From Thelephora terrestris (Eukaryota; Basidiomycota; Agaricomycetes; Thelephorales; Thelephoraceae): a stretch of 64,000 nucleotides of DNA. A program made the position numbers and the translations under genes. The DNA is taken from assembly GCA_015956445.1 (NCBI GenBank), contig WIUZ02000001.1, positions 868,001 to 932,000 of the forward strand. The letters run 5' to 3'. This document shows positions 1 through 12,187 of the stretch, piece after piece; the stretch's first letter is position 1, and every line of letters begins with the position of its first letter. The notes beneath the pieces are model-generated. The model saw only the letters and a list, made by a program, of their open reading frames with translations, did no database searches and was not told where the DNA came from.

Positions 1-633
1 CAGTCTACCGGTATTAGGCGATCGCCATCTCCGTTCGCCAAGTCCAATGCGGCGACCGACGTGTTTTCTTCAGGGGGGATGAGGTCGATGTGGGGGCGGC
101 TATCGACCAACGCTTCTGCGGCCCTTTCAGTTGTGCAAGGTGCCGTCGAGGACGTGACAAAAGAGTTCAAGAAGACAGGATCCAATCAGGAACCCAGAGA
201 GGGAGAGTTAAGGAGCAGGTCGGAACTCAGGGTATGGGGTGAAGGCGATGGCGTTGGTTCGTCGTCGTCTTGGAATCTCGGATCGCCACCGATCGACTAC
301 TCGACCGCAACGACAAATCCTTGGGCCACCACCACAATGCGAGAGAATCTCCCCCCTACATCTTCAGGGTTTTCCGACAACCCTTGGAACTCCTTCAGGC
401 AAACCCAGAGTTCTACGAGTTTGCCCACTCGGCCTCCGGCTTCGAAGCGGCTGAGCGACCTGTTCGGAGCCGACAGCCAAGGGTTACCCCATGACCCAAC
501 AATCTCGGAATCCTTACCAAAATCGCCGGTGATGAAGGAGGAGACGAAGCAGGTTGTGGAGTCTACCACGTCTGCAAGGTCAAATTCTATACCAACGGAC
601 AAACCTTTAGACCCTCTTGGTGTGGGGTGGTGA
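1..633 (+). CDS. 3' end of an unrecognised protein (partial)
   Basis: The frame is open from the first base of the window to a TGA at 631-633, so this is the C-terminal part (about 210 residues) of a gene that starts upstream. The visible portion begins with a short segment that may be helical (SMWGRLSTNASAALSVVQGA) and continues as a low-complexity Ser/Thr/Pro-rich tail ending in DPLGVGW. No catalytic motif is visible. A serine/proline-rich tail of this kind occurs in several trafficking or scaffold proteins, but I do not recognise the family and assign no function. The frame and stop are clear; the identity is unknown. Confidence 0.6.
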   Translation, partial: QSTGIRRSPSPFAKSNAATDVFSSGGMRSMWGRLSTNASAALSVVQGAVEDVTKEFKKTGSNQEPREGELRSRSELRVWGEGDGVGSSSSWNLGSPPIDYSTATTNPWATTTMRENLPPTSSGFSDNPWNSFRQTQSSTSLPTRPPASKRLSDLFGADSQGLPHDPTISESLPKSPVMKEETKQVVESTTSARSNSIPTDKPLDPLGVGW

Positions 634-884
634 TATCGATTTGTATGTACCTATAGATTTTGTTTCTCGATTCCGGCGTTATTCCGTCTTTTGGATGAGA
701 GAAATGTAAAAGGGTCTTCGAGGTGCCCTCGTGAAGTGAGGGAATGTCAATGATTAACGAGCAACGTGAAGTGTCGAGCTCGAGGAGTTTCTCACCGTCT
801 CGTCCAGACTCTTGGGAATCCTCCAAACTCCCAACAACGCTAGTCCGAAATTGATAAGGTGTTCAGAAACCTGCCCTTCCCAAG

Positions 885-984
885 GGCACTTTGCCGGAGT
901 GGTTAACGGGATCGCCTGCTACTGGCCTCGGCTTGAGTCAGCGGTTGTGCATTGCACGCGTGAGTTCGAATCTCACAGGTGTCG
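885..984 (+). tRNA. tRNA-Ser (anticodon GCT) with an 18-nt intron
   Basis: The acceptor stem pairs GGCACTT (885-891) with AGGTGTC (977-983), followed by discriminator G984. The D stem is CCG/CGG, and the T arm is GTGAG-TTCGAAT-CTCAC. The anticodon stem ATCGC pairs with GCGGT, and the anticodon GCT lies at 918-920. An insertion of 18 nt (922-939) sits one base 3' of the anticodon, the canonical nuclear tRNA intron position. The long variable arm (GTGC-ATT-GCAC) is typical of serine tRNAs. A run of five T follows at 986-990 and can serve as the RNA polymerase III terminator. Confidence 0.92.
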
Positions 985-1156
985 CTTTTTGGCTTACCTG
1001 TTGTTGGGATTCTCTCATTCTTGAGGAAGGCTTTGTTGGAACCTTGCACCGGTTTTACAAAAGCAGGGCATTTTCGCAAGTGATCAGATTCTCAACTAAG
1101 AGTTCCAACGCGGACAATATTCCACATGAGTGGCACGGTGCCCTGGGACGACAAGT

Positions 1157-2699
1157 TCATGACCGATTCTTTTTCCTCTTCGTCGGCATGCCAGCTTCCA
1201 CCATATCATCGTCCCTATCCACATCGTCAGCTGCCGGGGCCCCATCTCTCCGTCGCTTCCTCCCGGAGCCAGCCTTACTTTGGTCCTTCAGCTCATTTAC
1301 AGCAAGCCTTGAAGCTTCGTCCACCCGTTCTCGCAACAGCGTCACCTCTTCCTCGTCCGTCGGCCACAGTTCCATCTTCTTACCTATGACAGCCTCGACT
1401 CGTTGCATCAACTCGACGTCATATTGTGTCACAATCGTTATAGACTTTCCAGAACGACCGGCCCTCGCGGTCCTACCGACCCGATGGATGTAATCCTTTG
1501 AACTGGTGGGAACGTCGTAATTGATGACAGCGTCGACGGAAGGCAGGTCCAAACCTCTACGCCCGGTAAGCTTACGACCCGGAATGAAGAAAAGCCCTGT
1601 ACTTACCGACTCGCAACGTCCGTGGCGACCAAGATCTTCCGACCGCCGCTTTTAAACTTTGCTAGGGCTCCAAGTCGAGCGCTTTGACTGAGTTGGCCGT
1701 GTAAGGGGACTGCGGGGAAACCGAGTGTACGGAGTATTATTGATAACCTTCGTTGTATTGGCATGGTGTCAATCTCCACGGCAGATGGACGTACCTTTGG
1801 GCGTCATGAACGGTTCTCGTAAAGATGATGATAGAGTTCGAGGCTAGACTGTTCGCTAGATAGACGAGGTTCACATCCTTCTTGACCATGGGAATGAAGA
1901 GGTAGTATTGTAGGAGTGTGGAAACGGTGGAATATCTGGAAGGTATCGTGAGCTACCAAAGCATCGGTGGACAGGTGGGCATACTTGGACGAAACCTCGA
2001 CCCTGACGGGATTAGATAAACTCGCACGTTGCAGTTTTGCGACCTTTGTGGTCATGGTCGCGGAGAACAAATATGTCGTCCGTTCCTTTGGAATAACTTT
2101 CAAAATCTTATCGATTACGGGGCCGAGATCCAGGTCTAGCAACTTATCGGCCTCATCAAGCACCTCAGGATAACCATCAGCGCAACTGCCAAGAATGACG
2201 GCGGCAGATTTCTCACCAGGAACTTGAGAGTTCGCAGACTAAATCCTTTGGTGTTTTCGAGGTGATCGTTCAGCCGGCCGGGGGTCGCGACGACTATATG
2301 CGGCTTCTTTGCCAAAGCGACCTTTTGAGACATAATGTCCATTCCACCCACGATGACTACACAGCGTACGCCCATGGCAGAACCCAAAGCTTCGAATTGT
2401 TGCGAGATTTGATAGGCAAGTTCGCGAGTTGGCGAGATGACGCACGCAAACAGTCCCTTCGGTTCTTCCCAAAGCTTTTGCAGGATGGGCAGAGCGAAAG
2501 CCGCGGTCTTTCCCGAACCTGTGGATGCAACTCCAATGATATCCCGGCCCTGGAGTGCGTGAGGCAAAGCTTCGGCTTGAATATCAGTCGGCGCTTTGAA
2601 TTTCATCTGGTCCAGAGCTTCCAGCAACGGGTCTATCAGGCCCAGTGACTTGAACGTGACATTGGTCGAGGACGTCGAGGCTTCCTCAGGTTCGGGCAT
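1157..2699 (-). CDS. RRP3: ATP-dependent rRNA helicase RRP3 (DDX47 family)
   Basis: DEAD-box RNA helicase of about 447 residues, acting in the nucleolus on pre-18S rRNA processing. Exons read on the minus strand are 2699-2217, 2163-1985, 1935-1795, 1747-1607 and 1556-1157, separated by introns of 47-53 nt; together they keep a single frame. Helicase motifs occur in order: Walker A ASTGSGKT (residues 58-65), PTRELA (about 90-95), LDEAD, SAT, and [11 protein letters not shown] near the C-terminus. The tail is rich in Lys/Arg (RKRRR, KRKK), as expected for a nucleolar protein. Overall architecture and the segment around [15 protein letters not shown] match RRP3/DDX47 better than other DEAD-box subfamilies. 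Subfamily assignment is from memory; membership of the DEAD-box family is certain. Confidence 0.9.
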
Positions 2700-3023
2700 T
2701 TTTTCGTATCGAGACCGTAGAAGTCGGTTTGGTGAGAGTATTTTTTTGATCGGAATTGGGGCAACTCTGTTCCTACTCCCGATCGCCTCTCAGCGTCTTT
2801 GTTGTCGTGCTCTTTCATGCCACTCGCTTTCTCGATTGCCATGTGAAGCCCGGCTCAAAAATTCACGGTTCTGAGTTGACCGCGTGGAGGGGCAACGGCG
2901 CTTTGATAACTGACTCAACGACAAAGCGATGCTGATGCGTGGCCTCAATGAAGCTTTCATCGTCCGTTTTTAAGGAACCTCCTACGTCCATTGCTCGCTT
3001 TCCAACAACCCACCTCCTCAGTT
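2700..3023. other. Intergenic region between divergent genes
   Basis: About 320 bp lie between the RRP3 start codon (minus strand) and the next start (plus strand). It probably holds both promoters. Short frames in it have no coding character, and I see no clear TATA box, RNA gene or repeat. Confidence 0.5.
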
Positions 3024-3532
3024 ATGTCGCACTCACCCCAGTCCTTAAACATGCCAGACTCTCAAAGGGGGAATTGCTTCTGTGGCTACCCCGCATTACC
3101 TTGTCGGGACAACAAGTACTGCTCTGAACAGTGTGCTCGGGAAGACACAGAAAAGATGCTGGTGGGCGAGCCTTCCCATTACAGAAACATCTCACAGGTA
3201 CACGAGTTCTTCCCCACTACTCTAAACACGACCTCTTATCGTCTGCGCAGGCTGAGATTCTAGGAAGGCTTGTGCAATCGGACTCTCCGTGTCGACTTGC
3301 ACAGAAGATCATGGTTGAGGCGGACATGGTCTGTGATAACGAGTACGAACAACTGCGCGAATCAAAACCACTTCCGCCTCTGCCCTCTTCATCGCAGCTA
3401 CCCACCCCCAGGGTGCTCACAGGCATTAAAAACACCCTCAACTCCATTAAACAAGAAGTTGCCCCCCTGCCACGGCAGAAACGGCTTCACTCCTCCGTAC
3501 TCGCACGCAGAGTGGGACAGGGGCACCTTTGA
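3024..3532 (+). CDS. Small protein with an N-terminal Cys-rich (zinc-binding-like) motif
   Basis: Two exons (3024-3197 and 3251-3532) joined across a 53-nt GT-AG intron give a 151-residue protein. Residues about 16-37 contain a compact cysteine motif, CFCGYPALPCRDNKYC followed by SEQC, with spacing reminiscent of small MYND/HIT-type zinc ribbons, so zinc binding is likely. The C-terminal half is Pro/Ser/Lys-rich and probably disordered (KPLPPLPSSSQLP). The start was chosen at the ATG encoding MSHSPQS because upstream in-frame sequence has no coding character; a second in-frame ATG is 33 bases upstream. I do not recognise the family. The good splice signals and frame continuity support a real gene. 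Confidence 0.6.
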
Positions 3533-3659
3533 CCTCCACCCGTAGTTGTTCTTTCCATGGCTTTAACTGTCTGTTTTGATTATGTTGTATCTTTATGTTT
3601 GAAATTAGATTGTATGATTTACGCGATCGAATACTATATGCCACGAGGAATAACCTCCC

Positions 3660-6600
3660 TCATTCGTCGTTGCCCATCTCAACGACGTAAGTACTTCTTC
3701 CCCCTCTCGGCAGCACCAAAACCTTGTGCGCGCCGTGCTCTTGGTATGTCTCGCAACTAGGTAGTACGACAGAGCCCATTGTAACCTTACCAGAGATAGG
3801 GAGCGGGGTGACCGAGGCTCTCGGCAGAGGTAGTTCCCCGTGGTGGAGGGCTACAAGAGTGATCGTCACGTTGTGGGTTCCACCGTCCTGACTCATAATC
3901 AGCAACGGTTCGGTCAAGTTATTGACGGTACGCACTGTCGCCTGGAAGTCTCCTCTCTTTTGTCCGCTTACCAACCAGTCGCTGAGCAGCTCCTCGACAT
4001 CAAACCTCATCCTGTACGTCCTCTCTGTCGTCCTCTCGAAGGTCCCCGGCCCCCAATGGAATGAGGTATTGATGCTCAAGAGAGCTTGAATCGGTTGTCC
4101 CGCATATAACGATGTCCCACTTGGGAGCCTCGTCCTTGATATCGGGTTGTCTATCAACTCGACCCTTACAGCGGCAACGACCTGTTCGGATAGTTTGTTT
4201 CAGCAAAGGCTCGAATGCAACGCAGGGGAGCGAAGAATTACATTCATCCGCGGGACATCGACAGGGAAGACGATCTCTTTCCACGTGTCCTCGTCCTCCA
4301 GCTTCACCTGACTGTCCATGAGCAGCTAACAGCAAAATCAGCGACTTATCTCGACAGCGGATCACGAGGGTACCATTTCGAGTTTAGAAACCACAGGCTT
4401 CAGGTCGGGTTCGAGGTTTAATAGTGGCGGCGCCTTGAGTCTCCCAGTAATATTGTATGTTGGTATCCACTTCGAATCCATCTCGAGAGCCTTGACCATA
4501 GAGTGGACCAGATCTGACCGGCGATCTGCGAGGGCCGGAAAGTCTTCCAACGTTCTATTAACCTTTCGTTCAACCAGTGTCTCGACCTCTGGAGGGGTAG
4601 AGTTTTCATCATTATAGGTCTGGGGAGTTCACTGTCCCCTACTTACCCTTCCTGAACTCTCGATACACAATGTGTAGTTTGAGAGTTTCACCCACTATCA
4701 TGAAATAAATCAGATGAACGCACGGACACTCATACAGTCCGTACCTTGCCCCACGTCAGACTCAATCTTAAACAGGAAATTCGCAGGCTGGTCAGGTGTG
4801 ACCGTCTTGAATGCCATTAGGAGCAACCCAGAGGGTACGGTATTAGCTGGCGTACCAAAATACCAGAAGACTGAGGATTTGATGGAGAAATTCGAAGTTC
4901 ACTGGGTGCGGTAGATTCCGGCAAGAGCTTGGCGGAGCGGATGCGAACGTGTTGATTCGAGGTCGTTGAAACAGAGAATCGCGTAAAAAGCCTTTGGGTT
5001 AGATGAGCTGTTGGGTAAGTGGGAGAAAATGCTGTTAATTACTTTGTGGTCCTGAAAAAATCCTGGACGTTGACGGCGACGGGGAGTAACGTCGGAACGA
5101 TGTGTAGTAACCTCAACGTCCTCGTCAAGTGTGGCTCAGTATCCGTAACGTACTCTACCCTGATGTTTACTTTCTGAGTTGAGTACGGAATGTGAGCATA
5201 AGTTTAGCGCAGGATATCGTTGGTACTGACGATGGCAGTATATGCTGACGTGTTGGAGTGTGGCAGGAAGAACGTGACGGCTGTTCGCTCAGGGACGTTC
5301 ATGATCGTCAGCCTGTCCTCGAGAGTTATCAAAGAAAACTCTGCATATACGTGGGTGAGACTTAATTAGTTTCACTGAATTACCTTGGCTCACTCTCATC
5401 AAGGGAATATGCTTTCGAGAAGTCGAATTTTATCCCAGCGTGCGATGAAAATTTGAGCGTTGCGTGGGAGATCTGGTTTCGTCCCGTGGTCAGTGTCACT
5501 TGTGCACACGCCGGGGCCCCGAGTTCGACTACGCAGGCAGTTAATCAACCGCTGCAAAAACCCAGGTACCGCGATCAAACGTACTGTGTCGCGGCTGATT
5601 CATTTCGACGTCAATCGACTCCGGATCTTTTGGTATCCTCACCATAACAGGGAGCTCGTCCACCAGCCGCGACATGTGGGATTTCCTTCGGTGATTCCGC
5701 TGGAAGAGTACTCTGGAGAGTCGTATTTCGCTATGATCGAGAAGGAATGGGCCAGAAGATGATGACTGATACAGTCAGCCCGAAGCTAAAAAATGGAAGT
5801 CCCTACACTCACTGTGCACCGTAAGATTACGTCCGTGATCCCAGAGGCCAGGATCGTATCTTCCGTCGTCGTAAATGTCATCCTCTCCGCTTCTGGCCCC
5901 ACAAATACAACCCTCACTTCATCCACTGATAAGTCCTGCACGAAGGCTGTCAACCAGACAATGGCAAACAATTCAAACACACTTACTGAAGGTAGACAGT
6001 TGCAAATGGCTACATCGAGAAGGTATCCATCCTCGGTACCAATAGGTCGTGCAGTGCGCTTAGGTATCTCAATCGTAAGCGCAGAGTGATTCTCAATCGG
6101 CAAGTCTAAGTGGGTTGGTGAGTTCACACCTCCGGCGGTACTCCGAGAACAAACCTGATTCTAGCTTGGAAGCCGCTACCTTGAGTTGTCCCGTAAGTGC
6201 AGAGATGTATTCTCTTGTATCTGCAGCTTGAGCAAGGAGCTCCCGGGAATGATCGTCGGTGTACATCCTGAGAAATTCCGTCACGACCATCACCCACTCT
6301 TGATCCCGAGTCATTTCGCTCTGCGCGTGAATTCGAATCGCCTGATAACGCATGAAGGCCTGTAATGATGACCACCCGCCAGGGCCGTAATGCCCAGGTA
6401 ACTCTGAGAATGTCTGGTATGCTTTGGGTAATCGATCCCGGTGACTGAAGTATAGTTGGAAAGTGCCCCCAGAGAAACCGGTGCCGAGCTTACACGTCGA
6501 GAGCTGCCAATTTTCCGTGCAACATCACTGCAAACTTTTTCCTATTCCCTTTTGCGTATGTGTCGATTGTCCTGTTGGTCAAGTTGACATAGAGATCATA

Positions 6601-8183
6601 GAATACTGCTTGATCCTGGATGGCAGAAAGGATCTCCGCCCGAGATATCTGAAACGAGTTCGTATCGTCTCGATCCGATGTCACGGGTGAGACCTCCCAG
6701 GGAGAGAATGGGAGCGATGCTGGTAGATGGCCGATGACGACACCGATAATGTCCAGCTACTGGGGTGTGTTAGACGGATCCGTGAGTATCCGCATGTTCG
6801 CACCTGACAAATAGCCATCTCCAACAACCCACCTTTTGCAGCGCTGAACCTGGCGGCCGCTGCACTGTCCAAATCGAAGTGTTGTGCCCAGCTCTCTGCC
6901 TGCTCAACCACGCTCAATGCGGAAGAGTAAGTCCACGATTCCACAAAGAACCGTGGTAATATCCCCTCCGTTGGTTATCAGATATAAGGATGAGATGCGC
7001 AAAGCTTCTCACACACCTGCGCTTCTCGGAGTCGTTTACCGAACGTTGAAAGAAATGTACTGGTTTTCTGACAAACATCCAGAACACTTCCCATCATGCC
7101 GAGGATGAGGCATTGACGCGCAACCATGTAGACGCGGAGATCGAAGACCGTGATCGTGTTGGCGAGGATAAGATCCCGGTATGCCTTCTTAGTTATTGAG
7201 AGGAGAGGGGTACTATCGTCTTTTGGACCGGGGGAAATAAATGTACCGAACCAAGTCATATTCTTCTCCTTTGACACTTGGAAGAACAAGCTTTCCAGTT
7301 CGTCGTATTGAGTGAGGGCATCTTCATACAATCCCATCCCTTCGAACAAAAAGGCAAGGCTTTCCTGTGTATTCATGAGCTAAATGGAAGCTGCAGCTGG
7401 CGCGACCTCACCTTGAGAATAAAAAATGTACAAAAATTCCATCCAGGCATTTGCCTCTGGCCCTCCGACCGTTTGACCTCCTCTTCTCGAAACGTGACAA
7501 CGGTGTCAAATGCAAACAACAGCCCGTCCTTCAGCTTAGAGCTGAAGTCGACCCAGGTAGTTGGGTTGTTTTTTCCAGGTGACCACGAGAGCTGCACACA
7601 TCTTCGAACGCGGTTCAGGTTCGTGGTTGTGGCTCGTTCACGGAGAGACGGACCTGTCCCGCTTTTCGGTGTTATAGTCCGCACGGATTTTATCCAGGAC
7701 TGTGCCTTTCATCTTTAAAAATGTACCTCCCGAAGCTCGTATATCGGGCGATACGAGGTGGACAATCATCCATTCCTGATTCCTTCGTTGTGTCGCTTGG
7801 CCGTACCAATCCTTAATCTGTTTACGGACCGTTGTTTTGTACGCTTCAACATCCTGATAGCATAAATTCAGTATCACGATAAATTATTTGGTGCAAGGCA
7901 TGGATCCTACGTCGCACGTTAGCACGTAAAAGTTTAGTAGTGGCCTCTCCAACCAACTCCCTGGTATCTGTGAGGCGTGCTCTCCAAGTACACTGTCGAA
8001 TGGAACGAGATTGATGGGAAGTTCTTGGACCGTTCGTATCGAAGACCGAGATGCTGATTTCCAGTGAAGATTTCGGAGGGGCAGTTGTGCAGCAATAGCA
8101 GAGCGAAGGTGGTCCCAGAGATCGGGTTGAGACTGTAGGGTCGAGGATGCGGCGTACGTCACCGTGACTCGCTGAAGTACCAT
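3660..8183 (-). CDS. TRS130: TRAPP II complex subunit TRS130 / TRAPPC10
   Basis: Large, many-exon gene for the TRAPP II-specific subunit, which helps activate Rab GTPases (Ypt31/32) at the late Golgi. The N-terminal signature VTVTYAASS, then LPLRNLHWKSASRSSIRT and ELPINLVPFDS, is characteristic of TRS130/TRAPPC10. The next exon carries the conserved stretch IKDWYGQATQRRNQEWMIVH. The C-terminal exon (3660-4157) contains beta-rich sequence ending in YVVEMGNDE, consistent with the adhesion-like C-terminal domain of this family. Coding frames recur through 4.0-7.9 kb with introns of about 50 nt. I prefer the start MVLQRVTVTYAASS at 8183, because homologues begin at this strand; a longer in-frame ATG lies at 8339. 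Exon junctions in the middle were not resolved. Confidence 0.85.
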
Positions 8184-8337
8184 CTTGAAGTATGAGAAAT
8201 AAGACGCATCCGCCTCGCAGTTGATGACCACAGCGAGGGAGATATGCACAAACGCTTTTGTGGTGAGATCGAGGAGAAGGCTGGCCGTACTAGGATAGGC
8301 GCAGGTGATGCCGATCACTGACGACTTAGCCACCACC

Positions 8338-9899
8338 ATGATGCCCGCTACTTCTGTCCGGAGACTCGAAAGACTCGGTCGAAGGCTGCTGTTTGACCCT
8401 TCATATTACTGGTACACCGCCCTTCTCGTGCTTCTAGGAGACACACTTTTGACGCAACTCATCATCCGCTTTGTACGATGTCAGACACCTGCTTTACTTG
8501 CACAAATCCAAACATGAAAATGAACGCGTTTTCACAGACACAGAGATCGACTGGGTGACATATATGCACCATCTGGAACTTTATTCTCTGGGTGAACGGA
8601 ATTACTCGCTGATCGACGGCCCAACTGGGGCCCTTGTGTGAGTACTTTTTGCGGTGGGGTGTGCAACAGTTATTTACGCTTTACAGATACCCTGCTGGTC
8701 ATGTATACATCCACCGTCTCCTATACCTTATAACAGACTCTGGAAGGAACATTCGCCTCGCCCAACACATCTACGGTGGACTCTATTTAATCTCTGTCGC
8801 CCTCACGTCTGCTATCTATCGGAAGGCCGCCGCTCCAAACTGGCTATTGCTCCTACTTCCCTTGAGCAAAAGGCTCCATTCGATATACAGCCTACGGCTG
8901 TTCAACGATTGCTGGGCAGCCGTCAGCGTCCAAGCCTCCATCCTTGCATATTGTAATGGATTTTCGGAGATCGGTACAATACTTTACGCGTAAGTTCCGA
9001 TGAGAGCGCGGTTGAAACTCTCATGGGATACTGACATGTGATGTAGTGGTGCCCTATCCGTGAAGATGTCGAATATGTTGTACCTTCCCGGTATCATGGT
9101 GGTGACATGCAAGCAGAGGGGGCTTTTAGCAACAACCGGGCATGTGGCGACTATTTTCGTCTTGCAGGGCTTCCTCGGTCTCCCATTCTTACGGGAATAT
9201 CCCTGGGAATATCTTACTGGTGCCTTCGATTTCTCGCGGGTGTTCCTGTACAAATGGACCGTCAACTGGCGCTTCATCCCGGAAGACGTCTTCTTAAGCA
9301 AGCTGTTCGCCAAAGGGCTTCTTATTATTCACCTCATTATCCTTCTTGTTTTCCTCTTGAACCGATGGTTCGTCGATCCCCACGGCCCGTTTACCGCAAT
9401 CACCAAGGCGATCAAATACCCCACGAAACCCCCTACGGCTTTGCCTGTGACATCCGATTGTACGTTTCCCCTGGGGATTGGCCCGTCCGCTTCTAACGTT
9501 TCAATGCAGCCATAATTGTGATCTTCTTCACGTGCAACCTAGTTGGGATGACTTGTGCACGCTCACTGCATTACCAGTTCTACTCGTGGTACGCTCAACA
9601 GCTGCCTCTACTCACGTGGAAGTCGTTGTTGGAACCGAAGCGAACTTCCAGTCGAAGACAACAAGCCCTGTTCTTCCTTTTGCAGTTAGTCACTGCTGCT
9701 CTGCATATGGATGTTGCTGACCGTGATACCTAGAATCCTGCTGCTGATTGCTGTGGAATACTCGTGGAACGTGTTCCCTTCTACAAATACATCTTCTCTG
9801 ACACTGCTAATTGCTAATTTGTTCCTGATTCTATCCGTCTTCTTCTCAGGCATGGGCCAGAATCGGACTATGCCAGAGAAGGTTGAAAAAGTGTCATAG
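8338..9899 (+). CDS. ALG3: ALG3, Dol-P-Man:Man5GlcNAc2-PP-Dol alpha-1,3-mannosyltransferase
   Basis: Multi-pass ER membrane enzyme that adds the first lumenal mannose to the lipid-linked oligosaccharide for N-glycosylation. Visible family landmarks in order are [18 protein letters not shown] (first membrane span), a short exon reading [73 protein letters not shown] and [19 protein letters not shown]. The lumenal EIDW acidic motif and the SKRLHSI/RLFND block are diagnostic for ALG3. At least five exons are needed; the last ends at a TAG just before 9900. The start is an ATG in good context (CCACCATG), followed directly by another ATG. It is divergent from TRS130 and convergent with the GH5 gene. 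Confidence 0.9.
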
Positions 9900-9923
9900 A
9901 TTCTCTACCAATTTTCCGATAGA

Positions 9924-11925
9924 CTACGTTGATAGAGCAGCCCTGACATTTGCTTCACCCTCCGCTAAACCTTGCAAGAAGGCGTCTCGATATGCCTGAC
10001 GAGAATTCCCGTCGACGACGTTCGGTCCCAAGGCTGCGATGCTGTCATTCACATATTGATCGACAAACCCGAGTTTCGAAGAGTCCATAAGGGCAAAGAT
10101 CTTGGCCGTCATCAACCCATCGGAGTGACCTTTTGCAGCGACCGTATCGGTTGCAGAGAAGTTGACCAGCGGTTCGTTTCGTTTCCTCGCCAACGAGATG
10201 AGATGGTAAAAGACATCGAAGGGACGGAAACCTGTGAGATATACGGGCAGTTCGCGTTTGTGGCTCTTCGGCCATAGTGGCCCCGTCACAGATTCTATCT
10301 TCGCCACTAGCCCGCTCATGACGGGCAGACGGCTGTCCGGAAAGAGGGTCGCGATATCGCTTGTTGAGAGTGCTGCCTTCGAAGTTTGACCGTATGGAAA
10401 GAAAGTGTTCGGGAGAGCCCTTCCGACTGCATGCTTGAAACACCATCCGGGATCTTGGTCACAGTCCTCCTTTTTGTACGCTGTCCCAATCGTCCATCAG
10501 TCTTCAGAGAGCATGCTCAAACAAGACCTTACCCCAGAAACTCCACCCCGCGGCAGCAGTCGCGTAAACACCCATCTGACCTGTGCAGAACCTCCGCCGT
10601 GCTTCATCCGGATCCTTCTCAGATGAGAGACTTTGGGCTGTGAGAGCACATGACCATTCGTCAATGACGAGGTTTCGGCGTTGATTCCCGGAAGCAGTTA
10701 TCAGCGATTGAAAGATCCCGTTTTCGACGTTCTCAGAGTGCTTGGAGGCAGGTGTGGAGGCATCTGAGGGGGTAAATACGTAGTATGAATGGTAATCCTG
10801 CACAACGAAGTCGTCCCGTCCATGAACAAAGTCGCTGAATTTCCAGAGGTTGAACCCGTCATGCAAATATAGAGGGAAGGAACTCCCGTACGGCGAGGCT
10901 TGCCTCATCTCCTCGATGACTCTTTCGTCTGGTTTCCTGTGAGCGATTGAGCCACACGAGAGGAATGACCCAACGTACAGAATGGGATGAGTTCCGGGAC
11001 ATCCTTCGGTTCGTTGAGCATCTGGATCCCGACTACGTTCGTCACCGACGCCAGCTCCTTCATGAGAAAATTCAGAACATTGGCGGTGCTGTCCATGTTG
11101 TTTTGCGACTGGAACAAGCCTGTTACACCGTCGGATACACCGGAATGTCCTTGTCCGTTTTGGCTACCGACGGCCCCATGAAGATCCACTAGGACGCCCA
11201 GCCCAGACTTTCCCGCCATGTTTATTGCCCGTTTGACTCTTGGCCAAGAATTTTGGTAAACAGAAGAAACTTGATCGTAGTTCGTGCCTTTGCAGTGTTC
11301 CGGCCCAAGGTTCCAGTACCCGATTGGCAATCGTACAGTGTTGATTCCGATGCCCGCGAGGTATTCCATGTCTGATTGGGTGATCCAGGTATCCCAGTGA
11401 CGTTCGAGAACAGAGCGAGCACCTTCCACAGAGCCCCAGCCGTACGCAATATCTAGTTCAGAGACTTTGGAGCCAGAAGCGCACAAGAACAACGAGGGTG
11501 ACATCCAGTCTTCATGAACAAACCTGTTGGAAGAAATTGAACCGGGATGGAATGTGCCACAAATTCATTACCGACCACGATCCAAGGTTCACGGACTGCT
11601 GTTGTCTGTATCGGAATATTGTAGCCTTCGCAGAGTCAAATGGCGGAAATTCCTGGTCAGTGATTGGCGGTGCCGAGTAGGGTTCTGGAATGCAGTTATC
11701 CTGAGCGTTGAGATTTAGAGGATCAGAGGAAGCGACGGAAGTGTTGCCCAGAACTCCGAATGGGTCGAACGATGAGCCATTCCCGAGGGCAGAAAACAAA
11801 GGCGGGGCAGGTGTTGGCTTGAATAACCCAGCGGTCAGGTTGAGCGATTGCAGCAACGCACTGAACTGCTGGACTTCCGCCTGCATGATGGGAGATCTCA
11901 AATTGCAGTGGTCCGCGAAGTTCAT
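9924..11925 (-). CDS. Glycoside hydrolase family 5 exo-beta-1,3-glucanase-like protein
   Basis: Probable glucan 1,3-beta-glucosidase acting on cell-wall beta-glucan. The core begins with VNLGSWFVHEDW (split by an intron near 11.51-11.57 kb) and contains GINTVRLPIGYW, LGVLVDLHGAVGSQNG, the acid/base glutamate in LNEP and the probable nucleophile glutamate in LVIDEWS, the GH5 order. At least four exons are needed. Two features are unusual: an N-terminal region of about 100 residues rich in Pro/Ser with no obvious signal peptide in the first visible exon (an upstream exon is possible), and a C-terminal extension of about 140 residues after the catalytic domain (LTGFRPFDVFYHLISLA and beyond) that I do not recognise. 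The stop at 9924 lies 25 bp from the convergent ALG3 stop. Confidence 0.8.
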
Positions 11926-11986
11926 TTCTGTCAGTCATCACTGATGTGTTCATGTTGAACTCAACCTTACGGGCGTAAAAAGGGTA

Positions 11987-12069
11987 CTGCCCCGGAGAGG
12001 CTTGAACTCTCGACCTTGTGATGCCTTGACATAACAGTCACACGCTCTAGCCAACTGAGCCACGGGGCA
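11987..12069 (-). tRNA. tRNA-Asn (anticodon GTT) with a 9-nt intron
   Basis: Read on the minus strand, acceptor TGCCCCG pairs with CGGGGCA. The D arm is GCTC-AGTTGGCTA-GAGC, the anticodon stem TGTGA/TCACA, and the T arm GAGAG-TTCAAGC-CTCTC. The anticodon GTT is the complement of 12033-12035. A 9-nt insertion (12023-12031) lies one base 3' of the anticodon, the canonical intron position. A paralogue with a different intron is at 21496-21576. Confidence 0.9.
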
Positions 12070-12187
12070 CTGCGATTTGCGACCTTTATACGATCCTCGT
12101 TGGCAAACTACTACCAAAACTTATGTGCTGCCTGTAGATGAGAAATATAGCCGCAATCTGTCGTACTAAGATACATGCGGGATTCGA

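Noticed and set aside
891-1493. 200-codon plus-strand frame antisense to RRP3
   Set aside because: It starts inside the tRNA-Ser gene and lies opposite a strongly conserved helicase exon; composition is a reflection of the minus-strand codons.
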